From contig JAFVPD010000031.1 in assembly GCA_017505535.1 (NCBI GenBank), positions 1-64,000 on the forward strand: 64,000 nt of DNA, in the 5' to 3' direction. The position numbers and the translations under genes are program-made. Origin of the DNA: Muribaculaceae bacterium. GTDB lineage: Bacteria; Bacteroidota; Bacteroidia; Bacteroidales; Muribaculaceae. Of this stretch, positions 44,160 to 52,571 are shown piece by piece (the first letter of the stretch is position 1; each line of letters opens with the position of its first letter). A model generated the notes under the pieces. That model ran no database searches, had not been told where the DNA came from, and saw only the letters and a program-made list of their open reading frames with translations.

Positions 44160-45080
44160 ATGTCAAACGATAGAAACATCACTCACAAACGCTCGGTTCT
44201 TATGTCTCATTTAGGGGCATTACTTGTCGTTATAATGTGGGGCGTAGCCTTTATCTCAACAAAAGTTTTACTTGAGCACGGCTTTCGTCCTGCCGAGATT
44301 TATATCTATCGTTTCATATTGGCCTATCTTCTTGTGTTGGCAATATGCCATAAACGCCTTTGGTCAAACAGTCTTCGAGATGAAGTATTATTTATTGTAT
44401 GCGGGTTGTGTGCCGGGAGTATTTACTTCATTGCCGAAAACACTGCAATTGAATATACTCTTGTGAGCAACGTCTCACTAATAACGTCTATATCTCCATT
44501 AATAACAACATTTTTGCTTGCTCTCATTTATAAAAATGAGCGTCCCGGACGAGGTACATATATAGGGTCTATTATTGCATTCTTGGGTGTGGCATGTGTG
44601 ATTTTCAATAGTAGCTTTCTTGTAAAAATGAATCCACTGGGAGACTTGTTATCTCTCTCGGCTGCAATAAGTTGGTCGGTTTATAGTTTAGTCCTACGCA
44701 AACTCAATGCCACCTATAGCACAATGTTCATCACTCGCAAAACATTTTTCTATGGGGTTATCACTGCAATTCCATATATGTTGACCGAGCCACAAATAAC
44801 TCCATTCAGCAATTTATTGGATTTAGAAGTTATTCTGCATCTCTCATTTTTAGGCATTGTCGCGTCAATGTTGGCCTATGTACTTTGGGCAATATCAGTA
44901 AAACAACTTGGAGCTATTCAAGCATCAAACTATATGTACATTACGCCCATTGTAACACTCATAGCATCAGTAATATTGCTCAATGAGCACATTACATGGA
45001 TAGGTTACACCGGTTGCGCGCTCATTCTTGGTGGTATGTGGTTGGGCGACACTCTATCTCGAAAAGAAGCAAAGCTGTGA
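44160..45080 (+). CDS. EamA/DMT family transporter
   Basis: A 306-residue inner-membrane protein with about ten hydrophobic helices in two EamA halves: HLGALLVVIMWGVAFISTKV at the start of the first, and PLGDLLSLSAAISWSVYSLVLRK at the start of the second. The second half ends with the usual YITPIVTLIASVILLNEHITW segment. Such proteins export metabolites or amino acids; the substrate cannot be read from sequence. It is convergent with the AlkD-like gene, 34 bases apart. Confidence 0.93.
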   Translation: MSNDRNITHKRSVLMSHLGALLVVIMWGVAFISTKVLLEHGFRPAEIYIYRFILAYLLVLAICHKRLWSNSLRDEVLFIVCGLCAGSIYFIAENTAIEYTLVSNVSLITSISPLITTFLLALIYKNERPGRGTYIGSIIAFLGVACVIFNSSFLVKMNPLGDLLSLSAAISWSVYSLVLRKLNATYSTMFITRKTFFYGVITAIPYMLTEPQITPFSNLLDLEVILHLSFLGIVASMLAYVLWAISVKQLGAIQASNYMYITPIVTLIASVILLNEHITWIGYTGCALILGGMWLGDTLSRKEAKL

Positions 45081-45114
45081 TACGAGAATTTTCGCATTAT
45101 CCATTTTGCGTTTA

Positions 45115-45663
45115 CTACCCCTCCTTTAAATAATTTATCTCTTCAATTAATGCTCTGGAAATTGGGGCAGTAACTCCAATATTTTTCGACAATTCGTGCT
45201 GAGCTGCAAGTAGTGTCGAATCAACATTATTAGGCAATAGATTAAACATCAATCTTAAAGCCGTATATCTGACTAAATCATTTTCATCACCAGCAAGCTC
45301 TTGAGCTAATTCATTGGCATATTCAAGATGACGTAACAATCTATGGCACAGGACATCGGCAACTTCCGTCGTAGGAACCTCACTCACCCATTTTTTTGCA
45401 TTATCTAATGTAAATTTTTCTTTGGGGTATATCATCGGAGCTAGTAGCAAACTCTCTCGTGTAGTTTTATTCTCCCATAATTGTTGCGCAAGTTGTGCAT
45501 CATGTGGAGTTGTAGCCGCAATTTCAATCAGCTGAGGTATATTTAGCCCAAATATAATTTTATAATTTAGGCCTTGCCGGCGCAACAAATCGCCAAGCAA
45601 GCCATTTCTCAAAGTAAAAAACTCACGCTTCACACGTTGCATCTCATTCATTTTTGTGCCCAT
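45115..45663 (-). CDS. DNA alkylation repair family (AlkD-like HEAT-repeat) protein
   Basis: A 182-residue, all-helical protein (the start may be the fifth codon, MNEMQRV). It has short paired helices in the HEAT-like pattern of AlkD glycosylases: RREFFTLRNG-like start, LAQQLWENKTTRESLLLAPMIYP, KWVSEVPTTEVADVLCHRLLRHL and LVRYTALRLMFNL. Classical AlkD is about 230 residues and carries Trp and Asp residues for base recognition; only part of that pattern is visible, so enzymatic activity is uncertain. Confidence 0.75.
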   Translation of the reverse strand: MGTKMNEMQRVKREFFTLRNGLLGDLLRRQGLNYKIIFGLNIPQLIEIAATTPHDAQLAQQLWENKTTRESLLLAPMIYPKEKFTLDNAKKWVSEVPTTEVADVLCHRLLRHLEYANELAQELAGDENDLVRYTALRLMFNLLPNNVDSTLLAAQHELSKNIGVTAPISRALIEEINYLKEG

Positions 45664-45684
45664 TTTAAATCTATATTTATTCTA

Positions 45685-45716
45685 CAAAATTACATAAAAT
45701 AATCGACCAACCCAAA
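45685..45716 (-). promoter_or_regulatory. promoter of the AlkD-like gene
   Basis: Minus strand TTTG (45713-45716), a 20-base spacer and TAATTTTG (45685-45692). It is divergent from the PBP1A promoter 18 bases away. Confidence 0.75.
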
Positions 45717-45734
45717 ATACAACCATCTTCGTTG

Positions 45735-45765
45735 TTGCATAATTGACTAAGAGATGCTATCTTTG
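45735..45765 (+). promoter_or_regulatory. promoter of the PBP1A gene
   Basis: TTG (45735-45737), a 20-base spacer and TATCTTTG (45758-45765), full match, 24 bases before the ATG. Confidence 0.82.
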
Positions 45766-45789
45766 TATAATAAATGAATTAAAATTACT

Positions 45790-48177
45790 ATGAGCGACAA
45801 AGCAACATCAAGTAAAACAACACGCAAACCCATTACACGCAAAATTATTATAACGATGTGGAGTCTGTTCATTGCTATGATAATTTTCATGGGTATATTC
45901 TTCGTGATGATATATAATGGAGCCATTGGATATATGCCTCCAATTGAAGACCTAAAAAATCCGGCCGACAAGTTTGCTTCAATAGTTTACTCTTCTGACG
46001 GCAAAGAATTAGGTCGATATTTTCGTAATACCGGCAACAGAGTTTACGCCGATATTGACGACATCTCACAACACGTAATTGATGCCCTCATCGCAACAGA
46101 AGACGAGCGATTTGAGGAACACTCAGGCATTGATATGAAAGCAATGATGCGTGTTATTATAAAAACAATGATCCTACAACAAAAAAATGCCGGTGGCGGA
46201 TCTACTATCACACAACAGCTTGCCAAACAATTATACTCTCCTTCATCAAGTGGTCTTTTTGATCGCGCAATGCAAAAACCAATTGAATGGATGATTGCGG
46301 TGAAACTTGAGAAGTTTTACACCAAAGAAGAGATCATAAAGATGTATCTAAACCAATTTGATTTTCTATATAATGCTGTAGGGATCAAATCGGCCGCTCA
46401 TGTTTATTTTGGGAAAGACCCCAAAGACCTTACAATTGAAGAGGCTGCGACTCTCATGGGAATGGTGAAAAACCCATCATACTATAACCCGGTTAGACGC
46501 AATGAGCGTACTCGCGAACGTCGTAATGTAGTTTTGGGGCAAATGAGAAAAGCCGACTTAATAACCCAATCACAATGTGACTCACTGAAACAACTCCCAC
46601 TCAAAATAGACTTTCACAAAGTTGACCATAAAGAAGGTCCGGCTCCATATTTCAGAGAGGAGCTTCGACGTATGCTCCATGCAAAGAAACCACATCTCAG
46701 TGACTACTTTGACTGGGAAAAACAAAAATATATCGACGATTCAATAGCATGGGAAAACAATCCACTATTTGGTTGGATTGAGAAAAATCCAAAATCAGAT
46801 GGTTCAAAATATGATATCTATACCGATGGTCTTAAAATTTACACCACAATAGACTCTCGAATGCAACAATATGCCGAAGACGCGGTAAAAGAACATTTCA
46901 GCAAAACCCTTCAACCTCGATTCTTTCGCGAAAAACGCAACATAAAAGGTGCTCCATATACTTCCAATCGCATTGAATTGTCGGAAAAACAACTCAATGC
47001 ACTCATCAAACGTGCCATTGAGCAAAGCGATCGTTATCGCGCCCTTAAAAAGGCAGGAAAGAACGACAGCGAGATTGAATTAGCTTTTAACACTCCAATT
47101 GACATGAAAGTGTTCAGTTACGAAGGCATTGTTGACACAACCATGACTCCACGTGACTCAATTCTTTACCATAAACATTTTCTTCGCACCGGGTTCATGT
47201 CAATGGATCCAAGAAACGGACATGTGAAAGCCTACGTTGGAGGCCCCAATTTCTCATTCTTCCAATATGACATGGTTGCAACAGGTCGCCGACAAATCGG
47301 CTCTACAATAAAGCCATTCCTTTACACCTATGCGATGGAAGAAGGATTTACTCCATGCGATGAAATGCTCAATGAACAACCAACAATATATGATGAACTT
47401 GGACGTCCATGGACACCTCGAAACTCATCAAAAGCACGTGTTGGAGAAATGGTTACATTGCGATGGGCTCTAACAAACTCAAATAACTGGATTTCGGCAC
47501 GCATCATTGACAAATTGTCTCCGGCTACATTAGTTAGAAATATGCACAATTTCGGCATCACTAACCAAAATATCATAGCGACACCATCTCTATGTTTAGG
47601 GCCATGCGAAGTATCGGTTAAAGAAATGGTCACAGCCTATACTGCATTTGCCAATAATGGCATGAGAGTCGATCCAATGTTTGTCACATCAATCGCCGAC
47701 GCCAATGGTAACACCATTTCCGAGTTCTCACCCAAACAAACAGAAGTAATCAGCGAAACGGCCTATTACAGAATATTATCAATATTGCTAAATGTTGTTG
47801 ATGGCGGTACCGGTAATCGCATCAGACGAGCTCCATATAACATCACAGCTCAAACCGGAGGAAAGACCGGAACGACTAACGATAATGCCGATGGTTGGTT
47901 CATGGCTTTCACGCCTCAACTTGTCAGTGGTACTTGGGTAGGTGGCGAAGAAAGATATATCCACTTTAATGGAATGGCCGATGGTCAAGGCGCGTCAATG
48001 GCGCTTCCGATATACGGGCTTTATATGACCAAAGTATATGCCGATGAGAGTCTCCCCTATTCACAAGACGTTAAATTTAATTTCCCATCTTACATTAAGC
48101 TTTGCGACAGCGACAACTTAGGCGAAACTGTCAATGATGATAGTGCCGATTCAAGTATTGAAGGAATATTTGATTAA
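45790..48177 (+). CDS. class A penicillin-binding protein (PBP1A-like)
   Basis: A bifunctional peptidoglycan synthase of 795 residues anchored by one membrane helix (about 18-42). The glycosyltransferase (GT51) domain has EDERFEEHSGID with catalytic Glu104, and GGSTITQQLAKQL. The transpeptidase domain has acylated Ser505 in GSTIKPF, an SNN motif in TNSNNWISAR, and KTG at 692-694 in GGKTGTT. All three beta-lactam motifs are intact. Long insertions lie between the domains, as is normal for this phylum. It is monocistronic. Confidence 0.96.
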   Translation: MSDKATSSKTTRKPITRKIIITMWSLFIAMIIFMGIFFVMIYNGAIGYMPPIEDLKNPADKFASIVYSSDGKELGRYFRNTGNRVYADIDDISQHVIDALIATEDERFEEHSGIDMKAMMRVIIKTMILQQKNAGGGSTITQQLAKQLYSPSSSGLFDRAMQKPIEWMIAVKLEKFYTKEEIIKMYLNQFDFLYNAVGIKSAAHVYFGKDPKDLTIEEAATLMGMVKNPSYYNPVRRNERTRERRNVVLGQMRKADLITQSQCDSLKQLPLKIDFHKVDHKEGPAPYFREELRRMLHAKKPHLSDYFDWEKQKYIDDSIAWENNPLFGWIEKNPKSDGSKYDIYTDGLKIYTTIDSRMQQYAEDAVKEHFSKTLQPRFFREKRNIKGAPYTSNRIELSEKQLNALIKRAIEQSDRYRALKKAGKNDSEIELAFNTPIDMKVFSYEGIVDTTMTPRDSILYHKHFLRTGFMSMDPRNGHVKAYVGGPNFSFFQYDMVATGRRQIGSTIKPFLYTYAMEEGFTPCDEMLNEQPTIYDELGRPWTPRNSSKARVGEMVTLRWALTNSNNWISARIIDKLSPATLVRNMHNFGITNQNIIATPSLCLGPCEVSVKEMVTAYTAFANNGMRVDPMFVTSIADANGNTISEFSPKQTEVISETAYYRILSILLNVVDGGTGNRIRRAPYNITAQTGGKTGTTNDNADGWFMAFTPQLVSGTWVGGEERYIHFNGMADGQGASMALPIYGLYMTKVYADESLPYSQDVKFNFPSYIKLCDSDNLGETVNDDSADSSIEGIFD

Positions 48178-48226
48178 TCATGACTCAACAGAGTGAATTT
48201 TCACTCTTGTAATACTCCTTACAACA

Positions 48227-48262
48227 AATAAATGGCTGAGAACTAAATCCCAGCCATTTATT
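48227..48262. terminator. bidirectional hairpin between PBP1A and tyrA genes
   Basis: A perfect 12-base stem (AATAAATGGCTG at 48227-48238 and its complement at 48251-48262) with a 12-base loop. It sits between convergent genes. The T tracts after it are short on both sides, so efficiency is uncertain. Confidence 0.75.
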
Positions 48263-48284
48263 ATTTCACTAAAGAAATTTACTT

Positions 48285-49058
48285 CTACTTAAGGTTTTCG
48301 CGTACGGTTGCGAGAAATTGCTTCATTGCATCAGAGTCGCGATGTGCTACAATTTCTTGCAATTGTGACAATTTTTCCTGAATGCGTGCGAGCTGATCAG
48401 GAGTGTTTGGATTGAACAAAATTTCACTTAATAGAAAATCGTCTTCCGACATCAATCCATGTGCTATTGCCATGTGTCGCTTGAAGGTTGTACCCGGCGC
48501 ATCTTGATGCTTCATTATTGCAGCAAATACGAGTGTTGATGCAAATGGGATTGACAATGAATAGGCAATTGTTTCGTCGTGTTCTTTAAAAGTGTATTCC
48601 TCAATGTGAAGGTGTAATTCACTATACAAATCTTTAAAGAAAACCTTGCCAAGGTGATCGCTTTCCTTGATGATGATTGCATTCTCACTGCTAAGATTGC
48701 TTAATGATGCAAACGTTGGTCCAAACATGGGGTGCGTGCTCACGAATGGGTGTCCACATGTTGCATAAAACTCAGGCAAACCTGTCTTAACCGATGCGAT
48801 GTCGGACAAGATGCAATTTGCAGGAAGATGAGGCAACACTTTATTAAACGCATCAATAGTATATTTCACTGTTGCTGCATTAATTACCAAATCGGGGGCA
48901 AATACATCTATTTCATCAAGCGATGAAAATCGTTGTGTATTAAATGTGAAGCGTAGTCGTTGTGGGTCGGTATCATACATTGCCAATTCATGCTTGAATG
49001 ACAATATGTCGCAGAAAAACGAGCCCATCTTGCCGGCTCCAATGATGAGTATTTTCAT
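48285..49058 (-). CDS. tyrA: prephenate dehydrogenase
   Basis: Oxidatively decarboxylates prephenate to 4-hydroxyphenylpyruvate for tyrosine. The 257-residue protein has an NAD-binding start (ILIIGAGKMGSFF, GxGxxG at 7-12), the ILSDIASVKTG motif and HPFVSTHPMFGPTFASL, characteristic of TyrA. It is a short form without an ACT domain. It is the last gene of the aromatic operon, 17 bases after the DAHP synthase-chorismate mutase gene, so it is probably under the leader attenuator at 52201-52400. Confidence 0.93.
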   Translation of the reverse strand: MKILIIGAGKMGSFFCDILSFKHELAMYDTDPQRLRFTFNTQRFSSLDEIDVFAPDLVINAATVKYTIDAFNKVLPHLPANCILSDIASVKTGLPEFYATCGHPFVSTHPMFGPTFASLSNLSSENAIIIKESDHLGKVFFKDLYSELHLHIEEYTFKEHDETIAYSLSIPFASTLVFAAIMKHQDAPGTTFKRHMAIAHGLMSEDDFLLSEILFNPNTPDQLARIQEKLSQLQEIVAHRDSDAMKQFLATVRENLK

Positions 49059-49075
49059 CTTAGAAGTATAATTTA

Positions 49076-50155
49076 TCAGATTACACGATCATTGAGAATC
49101 TCAATTTGCTGACGTACCGACTCTTCATGTATAGCCGATAAAACTGAGCGCATAAAATCGCCACTCATGCCCATTTCTTGAGCAAGTTTTACACGTGATT
49201 GCATGATATCGTCATATCGTCCGGCTTGAAGCACAGGCATGCGATGTTCTTTTTTGTATTGACCAATTTCACGAGATACACGCATACGTTTGTTCAAGAT
49301 TTCGAGTAATTCGTTGTCGATTGTATCAATTTGTTGGCGCAACAAGGTCAAGCTCTCGGTAGATTGAGAAGAATCGCGCAAAACAAGAGTGTTGAGAATG
49401 AAATTAAGAACATCGGGAGTGATTTGCTGGCTCTTGTCGCTCCATGCACAATCGGGATCACAGTGGCTTTCAATAATCAAACCATTGAAGCCCATATCGA
49501 GCGCTTGTTGAGCGAGTGGAGCTACAAGTTCACGTTTTCCTCCAATGTGACTTGGGTCGCAAATGATTGGCAATTCAGGTAGGCGACGACGCAATTCAAT
49601 GGGAATGTGCCATTGTGGCAAATTGCGATATAGATGTTTACCATAAGCGCTAAAACCACGATGGATAGCACCGATTCGACGTATTCCAGCATTATAGATG
49701 CGTTGCATAGCTCCGATCCACAATTCAAGGTCGGGGTTCACAGGGTTTTTAATGAGTACCGGGACATCGGCTCCCGCAGCTTGTAATGCATCAGCAATTT
49801 CTTGCATAGCAAAAGGGTTGGCCGAAGTGCGAGCACCAATCCAAAGGATATCAACACCAGCGTTCAATGCTTCTTCTACATGTTGCTTAGTGGCTACTTC
49901 GGTACTGGTGTACATTCCAGTTTCTTCTTTTACTCGTTTCAACCAAGCAAGGCCCTCTACTCCAACTCCTTCAAAACCGCCTGGTTTTGTGCGAGGCTTC
50001 CATATCCCTGCACGAAATATTTTAACTCCATGGTGTGCAAGTTCTTTTGCTGTTGCCAAAACTTGTTCTTCGGTTTCAGCACTACATGGACCGGCTATAA
50101 TGAGCGGTTTCTTTGGGTTTATACCTTCGAGAACTATAGGTTGTAAATCTTTCAT
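49076..50155 (-). CDS. bifunctional DAHP synthase / chorismate mutase
   Basis: Catalyses the first step of the shikimate pathway and, with its C-terminal domain, chorismate to prephenate. The 359-residue chain has a type I-beta DAHP synthase at about 1-265 (PLIIAGPCSAETEEQV, FRAGIWKPRTKPGGFEGVG, CDPSHIGGKRELV, ESHCDPDCAWSDKSQQ). An AroQ-type chorismate mutase follows at about 270-355 (LRQQIDTIDNELLEILNKRM, VSREIGQYKKEH). This fusion lets prephenate control DAHP synthesis in relatives. It lies 13 bases after the aminotransferase gene. Confidence 0.95.
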   Translation of the reverse strand: MKDLQPIVLEGINPKKPLIIAGPCSAETEEQVLATAKELAHHGVKIFRAGIWKPRTKPGGFEGVGVEGLAWLKRVKEETGMYTSTEVATKQHVEEALNAGVDILWIGARTSANPFAMQEIADALQAAGADVPVLIKNPVNPDLELWIGAMQRIYNAGIRRIGAIHRGFSAYGKHLYRNLPQWHIPIELRRRLPELPIICDPSHIGGKRELVAPLAQQALDMGFNGLIIESHCDPDCAWSDKSQQITPDVLNFILNTLVLRDSSQSTESLTLLRQQIDTIDNELLEILNKRMRVSREIGQYKKEHRMPVLQAGRYDDIMQSRVKLAQEMGMSGDFMRSVLSAIHEESVRQQIEILNDRVI

Positions 50156-50168
50156 AATTATATGTTTT

Positions 50169-51356
50169 TTATTGTTTTTGATTATTCATTTCTTTAATTC
50201 GCTCAAGAGCACGAAGCATATTTTCTTCTGTCGCACATAGTGATATTCTTATGTATCGATTTCCATTACTTCCGAAGATAAATCCGGGAGTAATAAATAC
50301 TCTCGCTTCGTACAATATCTTATCAGCGAGCATTTCGCTTGATTGAGCATCTTCGGGAATTCGTCCCCAAAGGAATAATCCTTTCTGAGAAGGGTCAAAT
50401 TCACATTTAAGTTCGGCCATTATCCGTTCGGCAACAGCACGACGTTGTGCGTAAATCTCGTTGAGCGATTTATACCAATCGGCTTCAACTTTAAGCGCTT
50501 TTGCGGCAGCCAACATCACAGGACGGAATTGGCCGGAGTCAATATTTGATTTGACTTTTAGTATCCAATTAATAAACGTGGGATTAGATGCCAACATAGC
50601 AACACGCCAACCGGCCATATTGTGAGATTTACTCAACGAATTCATTTCTATCGCAATATCCTTTGCTCCTTCTACTTGCAACAAACTCAATGGTTTGTCG
50701 TTCAGTATGAAGCTGTAAGGATTATCATGAGCTATCACAATATTATGACGGCGACCAAAATCAACTATCTTTTTAAATAATTCCAACGATGCAGATGTTC
50801 CGGTTGGCATGTGTGGATAATTGATCCACATTAATTTTATGCGATTGAGAGGTAAACGTTCTAGAGCATCAAAATCGGGCAACCAACCATTTTCCTCAGT
50901 GAGATCATATGTAAAAATTTCGGCTTGAGCAAGACGACTCACCGATGTATAGGTTGGATATCCTGGATTAGGCACCAATACTCCATCTCCTGGATTTAAA
51001 AATGCAAGAGAAATGTGCAAAATTCCCTCTTTTGAACCAATGAGAGGTTGAATTTCGGTTGCCGGATTAAGTTGAACACCATACCAACGATTATACCAAT
51101 CGGCAAAAGCTTGTCGCAATTCCGGAATGCCCACATAGGGCTGATAACTATGATTTCCCGGTTTACGCGCTTCATCACACAAAGTGTCAATAACATCTTG
51201 ATGAGGCATACGATCAGGTCCACCAATGCCTAAAGAGATAATATCGGCCCCTTTTGCATTAAGTTGCGCAACCTCTTTTAATTTCTTTGAGAAATAATAT
51301 TCTTGTATTTCCAACACGCGCTCAGCCGGCGTGATTTGAAGTTTATCAGATTTCAT
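50169..51356 (-). CDS. class I/II pyridoxal-phosphate aminotransferase
   Basis: Probably interconverts aromatic keto acids and amino acids (phenylalanine and tyrosine). That function is inferred from its operon; the fold also serves other substrates. The 395-residue protein shows ISLGIGGPDRMPHQDV, the GSKEGILHI segment, PNPGYPTYTSV, the YPHMPTG and HDNPYSFI elements, and PLP lysine Lys243 in SLSKSHNMAGWR, then the Arg in RYIRISLC. The start at 51356 is chosen; a more upstream ATG at 51395 would overlap pheA by 50 bases. The chosen start overlaps it by 11. Confidence 0.92.
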   Translation of the reverse strand: MKSDKLQITPAERVLEIQEYYFSKKLKEVAQLNAKGADIISLGIGGPDRMPHQDVIDTLCDEARKPGNHSYQPYVGIPELRQAFADWYNRWYGVQLNPATEIQPLIGSKEGILHISLAFLNPGDGVLVPNPGYPTYTSVSRLAQAEIFTYDLTEENGWLPDFDALERLPLNRIKLMWINYPHMPTGTSASLELFKKIVDFGRRHNIVIAHDNPYSFILNDKPLSLLQVEGAKDIAIEMNSLSKSHNMAGWRVAMLASNPTFINWILKVKSNIDSGQFRPVMLAAAKALKVEADWYKSLNEIYAQRRAVAERIMAELKCEFDPSQKGLFLWGRIPEDAQSSEMLADKILYEARVFITPGFIFGSNGNRYIRISLCATEENMLRALERIKEMNNQKQ

Positions 51357-52200
51357 AGGTACATTCTTTATATTCTCCAAGAATTCTAAAATCATTCATT
51401 AATGGACGCACTGCATCGATTGATTGCATATATCTTACAAAACTATCAAAAGTAAGATCGACATAGAATCGATACTCCCATTCACGCCCTATAATTGGGA
51501 GAGATTGTATTTTAGAAAGATTGATATCATAAAACGAGAAAATCGTCAACACCTTAGACAATGCGCCATGAGTGTGGGGAAGCGTAAAAACGATTGACGA
51601 CTTGTTTATTTCGCGCTCATCGGCTTTTAGTTCAGATGCCAATAGCGGGTCGGCAACAATCAAGAAACGAGTAAAATTACGCTTATTTGTTTCTATACTC
51701 TTGGCTAAAATATTCAAGCCATAAAGGTTGGCTGCATATTCACCACACACAGCAGCATGCCCTACAAGATTTTGCTCGGCTATTTCTTTAGCACTACCGG
51801 CGGTGTCAAATTTCTCAATCATCTTGAGATTGGGGTGTCGGCGCAAAAACTGCTCACATTGCATCAATGCGATTGGGTGGGAATTGGCTTCAACCAATTG
51901 CTCAATGGTTTGACCGGGCAAAGCCGCGAGCACTTGTGAAATGCGCAATTTTTGTTCGCCTATTACTTGCAAATTACTTTGGCGCAATAGCTCATGATTC
52001 TGCAACAGACTCCCGGCAATTGTATTTTCTATTGCCACAATACCTAATAGTGAAGCATCGGTTGATAACGACTCAAACATCTCGGGGAAAGAATCACAAG
52101 GGATTATTTCAATTTCTTCGCCCTTGAAATACTCTCGAGCGGCGGCATCGTGAAAGCAACCGGCCACACCTTGAATTGTCACTCGTTTTTTCATATTCAT
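51346..52200 (-). CDS. pheA: prephenate dehydratase
   Basis: Converts prephenate to phenylpyruvate for phenylalanine. The 284-residue chain has the PDT catalytic domain (about 5-185: VAGCFHDAAAREYF, GIVAIENTIAGSL, VEANSHPIALMQCEQFL, KRNFTRFLIV with the TRF motif). An ACT domain follows at about 200-275 (TLPHTHGALSKVL with the GAL motif). The Phe-binding ESRP of other enzymes reads QSLP here. It is the first structural gene of the operon; a terminator hairpin ends 8 bases before its ATG, and a Phe/Tyr leader peptide lies upstream. Confidence 0.95.
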   Translation of the reverse strand: MNMKKRVTIQGVAGCFHDAAAREYFKGEEIEIIPCDSFPEMFESLSTDASLLGIVAIENTIAGSLLQNHELLRQSNLQVIGEQKLRISQVLAALPGQTIEQLVEANSHPIALMQCEQFLRRHPNLKMIEKFDTAGSAKEIAEQNLVGHAAVCGEYAANLYGLNILAKSIETNKRNFTRFLIVADPLLASELKADEREINKSSIVFTLPHTHGALSKVLTIFSFYDINLSKIQSLPIIGREWEYRFYVDLTFDSFVRYMQSIDAVRPLMNDFRILGEYKECTYEI

Positions 52201-52208
52201 TCAATAAT

Positions 52209-52236
52209 AAAAAAATCCCGCTTTATACGGGATTTT
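52209..52236 (-). terminator. attenuator terminator hairpin before pheA
   Basis: Minus strand AAAATCCCG pairs with CGGGATTTT, a 9-base stem with 7-base loop (52212-52220 with 52228-52236), followed by more T. It lies between the leader peptide and the pheA ATG at 52200, a position where a terminator makes sense only for attenuation. Confidence 0.85.
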
Positions 52237-52289
52237 ATATTTGCAATTTAGTTCTTAATTCTTTACAATTTTACACACATAAAATCCCG
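52228..52289 (-). promoter_or_regulatory. antiterminator pairing of the Phe/Tyr attenuator
   Basis: The segment at 52279-52289 (minus strand CGGGATTTTAT) is perfectly complementary over 11 bases to 52228-52238 (minus strand ATAAAATCCCG), which contains the first arm of the terminator. The two pairings exclude each other. The upstream segment lies inside the last codons of the leader peptide, where a ribosome that reaches the stop codon at 52271 would cover it. A ribosome stalled on the Phe/Tyr codons at 52304-52330 would leave it free. Confidence 0.85.
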
Positions 52290-52348
52290 TTTTTATTCTT
52301 TGCAAAATAAAAATAAAAGTAAAAATAATATGCGTTAAATCGAGTCAT
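52271..52348 (-). CDS. Phe/Tyr leader peptide of the aromatic operon
   Basis: A 25-codon reading frame from ATG 52348 to TAA 52271-52273. Residues 7-15 are nine aromatic residues in a row (YYFYFYFYF) and residue 4 is Phe, so 10 of 25 codons are Phe or Tyr. It begins 22 bases after a consensus -7 box and ends at the antiterminator segment. This is the arrangement of pheL/trpL leader peptides: translation speed through the run reports charged tRNA-Phe and tRNA-Tyr. The frame is too short for normal gene calling. The sequence facts are direct; the regulatory role follows from the known attenuation mechanism and the adjoining hairpins. Confidence 0.88.
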   Translation of the reverse strand: MTRFNAYYFYFYFYFAKNKNGILCV

Positions 52349-52369
52349 ACTTTAGTTACGTTTGTAGTG

Positions 52370-52399
52370 CAAAAGTACACAATAGTTTTTAAATAGCAA
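52370..52399 (-). promoter_or_regulatory. promoter of the aromatic amino acid operon
   Basis: Minus strand TTG (52397-52399), a 19-base spacer and TACTTTTG (52370-52377): full consensus match. Transcription should start near 52363, before the leader peptide ATG at 52348. Confidence 0.85.
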
Positions 52400-52483
52400 T
52401 AAAAAAACGCAGAAAAATAACATTTTTCTATCTATTGGCCTATTTATGATAAAACACCTAAAACTTGTCGGGGAGCTATAATA

Positions 52484-52512
52484 TATAATAATGTGTAAGT
52501 CACATTATTATA
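52484..52512. repeat. second hairpin beyond the ompA terminator
   Basis: TATAATAATGTG (52484-52495) and its exact complement (52501-52512) form a 12-base stem with a 5-base loop. On the minus strand it directly follows the T run of the ompA terminator. Confidence 0.85.
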
Positions 52513-52546
52513 AAAAAAGAAGCGCTTGCCTGGTTGCAAGCGCTTC
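52512..52546 (-). terminator. terminator of the major OmpA gene
   Basis: On the minus strand a perfect 11-base stem (GAAGCGCTTGC with 52519-52529, 52536-52546) with a 6-base loop is followed by seven T. It lies about 25 bases after the stop at 52572. Confidence 0.95.
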
Positions 52547-52571
52547 AATAATATGCTTAATTCAAAGTGAA

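Noticed and set aside
49698..50240. Plus-strand frame of 180 codons
   Set aside because: Antisense to the DAHP synthase domain, which has all its motifs.
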